64,000 nucleotides of DNA from Elizabethkingia meningoseptica_A (GTDB lineage: Bacteria; Bacteroidota; Bacteroidia; Flavobacteriales; Weeksellaceae): NCBI RefSeq assembly GCF_045762675.1, contig NZ_JBJDLK010000001.1, positions 434,001-498,000 on the forward strand. Direction: 5' to 3'. The position numbers and the translations under genes were made by a program. The notes under the pieces are model-generated. The model had not been told where the DNA came from. It worked only from the letters and a program-made list of their open reading frames with translations, and did not search any database. Of this stretch, positions 8,501 through 15,709 are shown one piece after another (position 1 is the first letter of the stretch; each line of letters begins with the position of its first letter).

Positions 8501-8569
8501 GGTAAAAATTCATCTGGTCTATTTCCTTAAATCCATAATTAAGAAAAACACTAAAAATGCACAATCAAT

Positions 8570-10516
8570 ATGAAAAATAAAAATACTCCGGAATCGTCCT
8601 TCTTTAAACCTGACGGGTACAAGGCTCCAGATAATTCCAATGCAATTAGAGAAAATAATATTGTTGGAATAAACCGCATTGTGAAATTGGAAGTTATAAT
8701 AGACGGTAAAATAATTTCGCATTTTAAGCATTTTAAACTTCAACAGAGCACTAAAAAGCATCATGAATTTGAACTAACATTAGCGCATGATAGTCTGGAA
8801 AAGAGACAAAACCATACATTGGAAGATGCCAATAAGTTTTTAGGAAATCGATTAACAGTTAAAATTCTGTATAAAGATGTTGAGCAAAGCCCGGAAAGGG
8901 TTTTTGTTGGTTTAATTACCAAAGTAGGATTCAGCCAGGAACACCATAGTCTTGGAAATATCGTTCTGAAAGGATTCAGCCCAACCATATTACTGGATGC
9001 CGCCCCTCATACACAAAGTTTCGGGGGAGATCAGCCGGTGAATATGGGAATTATTGCCAATGAAGTTATCAGGCAGGGGATTGATCGGGGGAAATTTGAT
9101 TATCGTATAGATGCGAAGGCTTCTTCACAAATTCTTTATAGCACACAATATGATGAGACTCATTATAATTATCTGTGCAGAATGGCAGAAGCTTATGGTG
9201 AACAATTCTTTTATGACGGTGAAGTACTGCATTTTGGGAATTTACCGCCACAGAATAAAACAGTGGAACTTGTATATGGCAGCAACATTACTGGAATTAA
9301 TGTGGAATTAAAAGCGGTTCATATCAATCCTAGTTATTACGGATATAATAGCAGCAGTAATACAAAGCTTACTACAGGAGAGACCCCAATTGCGCATAAA
9401 GGAGATCTGGCTCAAACAGCATACAGAAATAATAAAGGAATTTTTAAAACTCCATCACTTCGTATTGCTCCTATTAAAGCGAGGACGGATATGGATGTCA
9501 ACAATTCTCAAACGAGTACAGCGGGAAGTCAGGCGGTAGAGGTTTTTACGGTTTCAGGGGAAACAACCGTTCCTTTCCTGTATCCCGGATGTGTAGCGGA
9601 TCTTAAAATGAGAAAAGAAGACAGCAATGAGACCAGTTATTTTACCAAGGTAATGGTTACAGAAGCTATTCATGAAATAGATACTTTAGGGCACTATACA
9701 GGAAGTTTTGAAGCCATTGCAGCAGATACCGGATTTCTGCCCAAACCTGAGTTTACAATGCCAGTTGCACAGCCACAGATTGCCACAGTTATTTCCAATG
9801 CAGATCCTGAAGGGCAGGGCAGGGTTCAGGTAAGATTCGACTGGCAGATGAATGATATTACGAATTTTATCAGAGTGATGAGTCCGGATGCAGGTGGAAC
9901 TGATCAGATTACTCAAAACCGTGGATATGTTGCCATTCCGGAAATTGGAGATCAGGTAATGGTTAATTTTGTTCATAGCCATCCGGACAGACCTTTTGTA
10001 ATGGGCGGAATGTTTCATGGTGGAGTTGGTTTGGGAGGTGGAGCCTGTAACCGGGTAAAGTCTATTCAAACAAGAAGTGGTCATAGAGTAGTATTTACAG
10101 AGGACGAAAGTATTATCATCACGGATAAAAGTGGAAACGAAATCCATCTGGATACTACAGGAAGTAATATTAATATTTCCGCACCGGAAACAATGACCTT
10201 AAATTGTAGGAATATGAATATTATTGTAAAGGAGAATATGAATACTTCAGTGGGAATGAATATTTCCGAAACAGCAGGTATGAATAAAAATACAAATGTA
10301 GGTTTGCTCAATACTCTTAGTGTAGGTACAAACTTTGTTACCAATGTGATGGGCAAAATGATAGAGTACATATCCGGAAATAAGGAAAGCAAAGTTGAAA
10401 AAGATACCCAAACTGTAGTGAATGGCAAAGGGCAGGTTCAGACGCAAAATAATCATGAATTTCATTCTATGGAAGAAATTCAGCATAATTCAGGCGAAAA
10501 ATCTAAAAGTCATTAG
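8570..10516 (+). CDS. vgrG: T6SS spike protein VgrG (first copy)
   Basis: This 648-aa protein has the gp27-like base (residues about 25-380) and the gp5-like OB fold around 400-480, with NADPEGQGRVQVRFDW and FIRVMSPDAGG, both typical of Bacteroidota VgrG. A repetitive beta-helix tail follows, rich in the NMN/GMN-type pattern (about 520-620). It is the trimeric tip of the T6SS needle and carries effectors. It is closely similar throughout to the second VgrG at 42136-44109, including the tail ending NSGEKSK. The effector gene begins 2 nt after its stop, so spike and cargo are probably co-translated. There is no C-terminal toxin extension. Confidence 0.93.
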   Translation: MKNKNTPESSFFKPDGYKAPDNSNAIRENNIVGINRIVKLEVIIDGKIISHFKHFKLQQSTKKHHEFELTLAHDSLEKRQNHTLEDANKFLGNRLTVKILYKDVEQSPERVFVGLITKVGFSQEHHSLGNIVLKGFSPTILLDAAPHTQSFGGDQPVNMGIIANEVIRQGIDRGKFDYRIDAKASSQILYSTQYDETHYNYLCRMAEAYGEQFFYDGEVLHFGNLPPQNKTVELVYGSNITGINVELKAVHINPSYYGYNSSSNTKLTTGETPIAHKGDLAQTAYRNNKGIFKTPSLRIAPIKARTDMDVNNSQTSTAGSQAVEVFTVSGETTVPFLYPGCVADLKMRKEDSNETSYFTKVMVTEAIHEIDTLGHYTGSFEAIAADTGFLPKPEFTMPVAQPQIATVISNADPEGQGRVQVRFDWQMNDITNFIRVMSPDAGGTDQITQNRGYVAIPEIGDQVMVNFVHSHPDRPFVMGGMFHGGVGLGGGACNRVKSIQTRSGHRVVFTEDESIIITDKSGNEIHLDTTGSNINISAPETMTLNCRNMNIIVKENMNTSVGMNISETAGMNKNTNVGLLNTLSVGTNFVTNVMGKMIEYISGNKESKVEKDTQTVVNGKGQVQTQNNHEFHSMEEIQHNSGEKSKSH

Positions 10517-10518
10517 CC

Positions 10519-12153
10519 ATGAGTAAAATTACAGTTATAGGAGGGGATTTAATAGAAGAAGTCGGTGGAAGTTACAAGATTTATGCAAAAGGAGGGTATG
10601 AGATTACTTCCGGGAAAGAAATTATTTTTAATGCGAAGGGAGGTATTAAATATGGAACTGCTCTATCACCTCCTCCTCCGGAGGTAGAAGCTAAATGTAT
10701 TGTACATTTTCGTCCTAAAAACTGGAAGGGTGAATATGGTTTTTGTTGGTTTAGGGAGAAAAACAAAGAAATTTCTGATTCTGAAGAGTATGAAAAACTG
10801 GTGGGTAAATATTATCAGTTTTCAGATAAGGAGATGTCTAAACTAAACGATACTGAGATCAATGCAATTCTCACCAAATATTATACTGAAAAGGAGAGAA
10901 AAGTATTTGATGACGAGAAAAATGGAAGTTCTCCATATTCAGCCTATTATATTTCCGATGACAATGTCTGGTACAAAAAAAGGTCAAATGTTAAAAGAAC
11001 AACGGATAGTAAGGGAAAAGTAAATGAAACTCATGAGCAGGATGTTATAGAAACCATACATAATTTCAAAAATGATCCTCAATATAACACAGAAAGTGAC
11101 TCTTTAGAAAGACTGAAAAGTGAATACGCTATCTTTCAGTATCCGAAAATGGGAAAAAAAAATACTGTAGAGAATATAGTCTATCATGGTTCTTATATTA
11201 CTTTGTTTCCCCAAACTGCTAATTATGGAAGGTACAATGCAGATATAGAACTCAATATTTCTGTTATAGAAAAAGATGCCACTCCAGATTATCTTTTCTT
11301 TAAAGTAGACGGAATGCCGCTAAAAGAAGATCATCCCAATATTGGGATAGATCGGTTAAAGATAGTAAAGCCCAAAGGTAAAGAATTGATAAAGATTGCA
11401 TGTAAAACCAACACTAGCTTTACAGAAGACAAGAAAATAGAAATATATGCTGTAAAAGGAAATTCCCCAGAAGTTTTGGCAGGCTGTATTACGATGATAG
11501 CTCCTATTATTAAAGAGCTGAACGTAGTAACTATTGGCGTAAAAACAAAAGAGGGAAAGTTTGACCCAGGAAAGCCAATCGATAATTGGTTAGACTTTTA
11601 TCGAAAATCTCTTGGACAGGCATTGATAAAAGTAAATATTATTGATAAAAATAGTAAAAAGCAACCCATACAAATTGATATTTCGGACACTCCTAACTTC
11701 AAAAAAGAATTTGGAGCGGATGATGATGGTAATATTACAAAAACCTATGGATTTGCTTATACCATGTATCAGAAATTCAAAACATCATATCCTGAATATG
11801 CAGAAGGTTATTTCAAACTTTATTTTGTAGATGTCCGAAACCTTAAAAAAGGAGAAGATGGTGGAGAAACTTTAGGATATTCTGATAATGATGATAACTG
11901 GGGAGTGATGTTTTCTACTCATAAAACACAAACTATTGCCCACGAAACTCTTCATGCATTGGGCTTACCCCATTCTTTTTTTTATAGAAAAAATTCTTAT
12001 GTTTATAAGGCAATGGCGACGTATAATATTATGGATTATTCCCATCTAAGTGCGGACCCTGTAACAGGAGAGAGCCATAGCTCCAAAGATCGTTACTATA
12101 CTTGGAAATGGCAATGGGAAGTAGTAAGGAATAGTGATGCTTTTGTTAAATAA
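10519..12153 (+). CDS. T6SS effector: N-terminal tip-like module plus metzincin-type zinc peptidase
   Basis: This 544-aa protein begins with about 48 residues (KITVIGGDLIEEVGGSYKIY and on to GGIKYG) resembling a gp5-like beta-helix repeat. Related openings occur in the effectors at 44112 and 46181. The C-terminal part has the full zinc motif HETLHALGLPHS (H475, E476, H479, H485; HExxHxxGxxH) and a Met-turn-like YNIMDYS about 20 residues later (M505). That combination is diagnostic for metzincin-type peptidases. It has no signal peptide, as expected for a T6SS substrate. It lies 2 nt after vgrG1 and directly before three lipoprotein genes that probably protect the producer. The periplasmic target protein or peptide is not known. 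Confidence 0.85.
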   Translation: MSKITVIGGDLIEEVGGSYKIYAKGGYEITSGKEIIFNAKGGIKYGTALSPPPPEVEAKCIVHFRPKNWKGEYGFCWFREKNKEISDSEEYEKLVGKYYQFSDKEMSKLNDTEINAILTKYYTEKERKVFDDEKNGSSPYSAYYISDDNVWYKKRSNVKRTTDSKGKVNETHEQDVIETIHNFKNDPQYNTESDSLERLKSEYAIFQYPKMGKKNTVENIVYHGSYITLFPQTANYGRYNADIELNISVIEKDATPDYLFFKVDGMPLKEDHPNIGIDRLKIVKPKGKELIKIACKTNTSFTEDKKIEIYAVKGNSPEVLAGCITMIAPIIKELNVVTIGVKTKEGKFDPGKPIDNWLDFYRKSLGQALIKVNIIDKNSKKQPIQIDISDTPNFKKEFGADDDGNITKTYGFAYTMYQKFKTSYPEYAEGYFKLYFVDVRNLKKGEDGGETLGYSDNDDNWGVMFSTHKTQTIAHETLHALGLPHSFFYRKNSYVYKAMATYNIMDYSHLSADPVTGESHSSKDRYYTWKWQWEVVRNSDAFVK

Positions 12154-12160
12154 TAAAATT

Positions 12161-12925
12161 ATGAAAAATATATTAGTATTAATTGGATATTTAATATTCT
12201 TTCATTCTTGCACTGCGCAGGTTAATGGAATTAAAGGTTATGCAACAAACACTAATCCAATCAAAGATAGTCTAATGTTTGAAAGATTTGATTTTGAACT
12301 TGATAAAAACGATTATAATGGATATACTAGAACCATTGATTCTTATAATAAATATGGAGCAAATGGCTATTATGACTTAAAAAATAATGCTGCTTTTAAT
12401 CCAAATAATGGTGTTAAAGATATTTTTTATCATGTTAGTCCTCCAGCTCCCTTTTTTCATAGTATATGGTTCGAGTACTATCAGAATGGTAATATAAAGG
12501 AAAAAGGTAATCTTGCAGGATTTAATAGTGGTATACCAGTTAGCAAATGGCGCTATTATGATGAAAATGGGAAATTTGTTAAAGAGATAGACGAAGAAAA
12601 AAAGTTTGGATTATGGGGTTTCAATAAGGTATTAGATGTGTTGAATAAAGATAAAGTTATCAATTTAGAAACTGGAAAAAACAGAGATGCTGATAAACTA
12701 AGTTTTAACTTTAAAGCTGACACCAAAATCTGGACAGTTAAGGTATTCAAAAAACTAAAAAGCAAAATGGTAGACGAATACTACGAGTATCTTTTTGATG
12801 GTAATACGGGAAAATATACCCGAAATCTTTATGAAAGGTATAACATCAATGCTGCCGATATGCCGGATCTCCCACCATTGAAAAATAGCAAAACCAATGT
12901 CTTGAAAAGAAAAAATGAAGAATGA
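12161..12925 (+). CDS. lipoprotein, putative immunity protein (paralogue 1 of 3)
   Basis: The start at 12161 gives MKNILVLIGYLIFFHSCTAQ, a lipoprotein signal with the acylated Cys in HSC; an upstream ATG at 12134 overlaps the effector gene and would spoil this signal. The mature part has a MORN-like stretch (YYQNGNIKEKGNLAGF...SKWRYYDENGK) and a conserved tail, NTGKYTRNLYERYN, ending in DLPPLKNSK. It begins 7 nt after the metzincin effector. A periplasm-facing lipoprotein directly after a periplasmic peptidase effector is the expected immunity arrangement. It is close in sequence to the next two genes, so this is a tandem triplication. Confidence 0.8.
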   Translation: MKNILVLIGYLIFFHSCTAQVNGIKGYATNTNPIKDSLMFERFDFELDKNDYNGYTRTIDSYNKYGANGYYDLKNNAAFNPNNGVKDIFYHVSPPAPFFHSIWFEYYQNGNIKEKGNLAGFNSGIPVSKWRYYDENGKFVKEIDEEKKFGLWGFNKVLDVLNKDKVINLETGKNRDADKLSFNFKADTKIWTVKVFKKLKSKMVDEYYEYLFDGNTGKYTRNLYERYNINAADMPDLPPLKNSKTNVLKRKNEE

Positions 12926-12965
12926 TATTTTCTGTTCATGAAGCGCAAATCAGTACCAATCAAGC

Positions 12966-13721
12966 ATGAAAAATATAGTAACAATACTATTATGTAGTAT
13001 TATTTTTACAGCATGTAATGCGCAAACTAATATTGTCAAGGGCTATGCAACGGATAAAAGTCCTGTTAAAGATAGTCTAATGTTTGAAAAATTTGATTTC
13101 GATCTATATCAAAGGGATTATACAGGTTATGAGCGTGTAGGAAATTCAAATTATCTATATGGAAGTAATCTTTTTTACAAACTAAAAAAAGGAGAAGGAG
13201 TCTTTTATCCAGAAGGAGATAATAATAATTTCTATTATTTTATAATTCCCAATAAACCTGCTTTTTATGGTTATTCATATGTATATTATAAAAATGGCAA
13301 TATTGAAATAGTGGGTAAAGTTGCAGGATTTGCTAATCCTATTAAAATTGGCACTTGGCGATACTATGATGAAAACGGAAACCTTACAAAAACTATTAAT
13401 GAAGAGGAAAAATTTGGATTATGGGGCTTTAATAAAGTTTTGGATGCTCTGGATAAGGACAAAGTAATAGATTTAAAAACGGGACGAAATCGGGAAGCTG
13501 AAAATCTTCGTTTTAATTTTGATAAAGAAAAAAAAATCTGGACGGTTAAGGTATTTAGAAAACTAAAAACCAAAATAGTGGACGAATATTATGAGTATCT
13601 TTTTGAGGGAAATACAGGGAAATATACCCGGAACCTTTATGAAAGATATAATCTCAATGCTGCTGAGATACCAGATCTTCCACCACTAAAAAACAGTAAG
13701 GCAAACAAGAAGAAGCAATAG
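12966..13721 (+). CDS. lipoprotein, putative immunity protein (paralogue 2 of 3)
   Basis: This 251-aa protein has a lipoprotein signal (ILLCSIIFTACNAQ) with the acylated Cys in TAC. It shares with paralogue 1 the opening of the mature chain (KGYATDKSPVKDSLMFEKFDF), the MORN-like segment with WRYYDENGN, the block EEKFGLWGFNKVLDALDKDK and the tail GNTGKYTRNLYERYN. A 40-bp gap separates it from paralogue 1. It may neutralise the same metzincin effector or a variant delivered by a rival strain. The function is inferred from context. Confidence 0.78.
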   Translation: MKNIVTILLCSIIFTACNAQTNIVKGYATDKSPVKDSLMFEKFDFDLYQRDYTGYERVGNSNYLYGSNLFYKLKKGEGVFYPEGDNNNFYYFIIPNKPAFYGYSYVYYKNGNIEIVGKVAGFANPIKIGTWRYYDENGNLTKTINEEEKFGLWGFNKVLDALDKDKVIDLKTGRNREAENLRFNFDKEKKIWTVKVFRKLKTKIVDEYYEYLFEGNTGKYTRNLYERYNLNAAEIPDLPPLKNSKANKKKQ

Positions 13722-13722
13722 C

Positions 13723-14460
13723 ATGCAAAAGATAAATTATATTATCATTCTTGTGTTAATGGGTTTGTCAAGCTGCAAAAGCAGACAGTTAAAAAATTAT
13801 GCAAATGATGATAATTCTAATTTTTTTAAAAAATTTGATTTCGTTCTAGATGCAAATAATTATGCTGGTTATGAATATGCGGATGATTCATATTACAAGT
13901 ATGGTGCAAATGGTTATTATAAATTAAAAACAGGTGGTGCTTTTTCTCCTAGCGAAGGTAAAGACTATTACAGCTATTATGTAATACCTCCTGTACCGAA
14001 TTACTTTTCTTATTATTACAGATATTTTGAAAATGGTAATCTCCAATTTAGCGGAAAAATAGGAGGATTTAAAAGTGGCATAGCAATAGGGAAGTGGAAA
14101 TATTATGACGAAAAAGGTAAGCTGACTGAGGTAGATGAGGATAAAAAATTTGGACTATGGGATTTTGATAAAGTCCTTACTGTTTTAGATAAAGATGGAG
14201 TTATCAATTTAAAAACCGGAAAAAATAGAGAGTTTGAAAAGTTGCAGTTCTTCTTTGATAAGGATAAAAAAGAATGGAAAGTAAAGGTTTTTAAAAAGAA
14301 TATTAGTGTACTTGTTGAAGAATATTGGGAATATCTTTTTGATGGAAATACCGGAAAGTATACTCGTGATTGGTATGAACGCTATAATAAGAACGCAGAA
14401 AAAGACATGAATCTTCCTCCTCTGAAAAACAGTAAAGCAAACAAGATTAAGCATTCGTGA
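13723..14460 (+). CDS. lipoprotein, putative immunity protein (paralogue 3 of 3)
   Basis: This 245-aa protein has a lipoprotein signal ending GLSSCKSR. It is more diverged in the N-terminal half than the first two copies. It retains the MORN-like YFENGNLQFSGKIGGF...KWKYYDEKGK, the KFGLWDFDKVL block and the tail GNTGKYTRDWYERYN...LPPLKNSK. The start is one base after the stop of paralogue 2, so the two are probably coupled. It is the last gene of the vgrG1 arm and is followed by a convergent operon. Confidence 0.78.
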   Translation: MQKINYIIILVLMGLSSCKSRQLKNYANDDNSNFFKKFDFVLDANNYAGYEYADDSYYKYGANGYYKLKTGGAFSPSEGKDYYSYYVIPPVPNYFSYYYRYFENGNLQFSGKIGGFKSGIAIGKWKYYDEKGKLTEVDEDKKFGLWDFDKVLTVLDKDGVINLKTGKNREFEKLQFFFDKDKKEWKVKVFKKNISVLVEEYWEYLFDGNTGKYTRDWYERYNKNAEKDMNLPPLKNSKANKIKHS

Positions 14461-14566
14461 GTTGAAATGAAACACATCATTAGTTTGGGGCTTGAAATAA
14501 AATTGAATTATACTATAAATAGATAGATAAAGATGTTATTCTGTTTAATTGAAATGACATTCATGT

Positions 14567-14643
14567 GAATTAGTCAACACTTAATCTGACAGTTATAATC
14601 AAATTAAATAACTTTAAAACAGATTAAGTATTATGACTAATTC
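14567..14643. repeat. long imperfect inverted repeat between convergent effector arms
   Basis: The left arm (14567-14588) is GAATTAGTCA-AC-ACTTAATCTG. The right arm (14620-14643) is its complement with a 4-nt instead of a 2-nt internal bulge. The loop is about 31 nt and AT-rich. It sits between two convergent operons, so it could act as a bidirectional terminator or decay barrier. The two-block arms also resemble a degenerate mobile-element end pair. Confidence 0.6.
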
Positions 14644-14698
14644 AATATAGTTAATATAAATAATGCTTTTTTCACTTTAGTTTTTAAATTTTTGATCA

Positions 14699-15709
14699 CT
14701 ATTCATTAGAGCATTTTATAAGATCAGCAGTCTTTTTCTTACTGTCAAAAGGGTTTTCTGTTTCAATATTCTGTTTCAATTTTTTATGATAAAATCCATA
14801 CCACGTTAAACTTAGTTTGTTTTTTCCCACAAACTCAATAACACCCACAGGTTTTTTATTATCCATATTATCCCAAACTTCCATGTTGTCAGGTAAAGGA
14901 ATTATTGGAGGAAAATCTGTGAAATATAATTCATATTTGTTAGTATCAATTTTTTTCAATTGAGCATTCATTGCAAATCGCTCTGGAATTATAAATTGAG
15001 CGTTCGTAATTGTTGAAGAAAGGGATACATGAAGATTTGATCGACAATCAGAAGACCATACACCAGCAAATTGTTTAAGAGGTAGTGATACTGTATTATT
15101 CTGAGTATGAGAGCTGTCTTGATTGAGACTAATCATTGAGTTTAGTTCTAATAATGTTGTAATATTTTTCTCATTAGAACTGTCATTAATCTTGATTTCT
15201 TTAATAAATTGCCATTTCTTATTTTCTTTATTATATAAGTAATAAGTTTTTATATAGGGATAAATTAAATCGAGTGTTTGTTTTTGCAAATACTTTAATG
15301 GAACATACTCAGCAACTATTTCGTAATCTTTTAGATTTGGTTCTAATTTTCTTTTAATAATTTTATCCAAATCACTGAAATATTTGTCATCAGGATCATC
15401 ACCTGCATCTAAGCCATTGTTAAAATCAAACTGTAACCATTCCTTTTGTTTATCAGTATTTTTATTGATGAAATTTACGGTTAAACTTCCAATATCCTCA
15501 CCCACATAAGTATATATTGGATAATCTGAATCCGGACTTAATTGATAGCCATGAAAATATTTTTTATCAAATAAATCCGGAACTGTTTGATTCTTGCTAT
15601 TAGTATTTTCAGTAGTAGTAATTATATTTTTTTTATTCTCTTGACAATTGCAGGAAACAACTCCTGATATGAATACGGAAAAATAAAAAATATTAATTAA
15701 TTTCTTCAT
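14699..15709 (-). CDS. lipoprotein, putative immunity to the GH104-M23 effector
   Basis: This 336-aa protein has a lipoprotein signal (YFSVFISGVVSCNCQ) with the acylated Cys in VSC. The first half is charged and mixed alpha/beta. The second half (from about residue 210, LPLKQFAGVWSSDCRSNLHVSL) reads like a small beta-barrel domain. No family is recognised. Its start overlaps the end of the peptidoglycan effector gene by 4 nt, which ties the two in translation. An outer-membrane or periplasm-facing lipoprotein is where protection against a cell-wall hydrolase would be needed. It is the last gene of the minus-strand cassette, and the inverted repeat at 14567-14643 lies just beyond it. Confidence 0.75.
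   Translation of the reverse strand: MKKLINIFYFSVFISGVVSCNCQENKKNIITTTENTNSKNQTVPDLFDKKYFHGYQLSPDSDYPIYTYVGEDIGSLTVNFINKNTDKQKEWLQFDFNNGLDAGDDPDDKYFSDLDKIIKRKLEPNLKDYEIVAEYVPLKYLQKQTLDLIYPYIKTYYLYNKENKKWQFIKEIKINDSSNEKNITTLLELNSMISLNQDSSHTQNNTVSLPLKQFAGVWSSDCRSNLHVSLSSTITNAQFIIPERFAMNAQLKKIDTNKYELYFTDFPPIIPLPDNMEVWDNMDNKKPVGVIEFVGKNKLSLTWYGFYHKKLKQNIETENPFDSKKKTADLIKCSNE

Noticed and set aside
9686..10147. 153-aa reading frame opposite vgrG1
   Set aside because: It is antisense to a conserved gene, and a similar antisense frame recurs at the equivalent place of vgrG2 only because the genes are homologous.
12134..12160. Earlier start for the first MORN-like lipoprotein
   Set aside because: It overlaps the effector gene and puts nine residues in front of a clean lipoprotein signal.
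14567..14643. Insertion sequence ends
   Set aside because: No transposase or target duplication was seen, so it is listed only as an inverted repeat.
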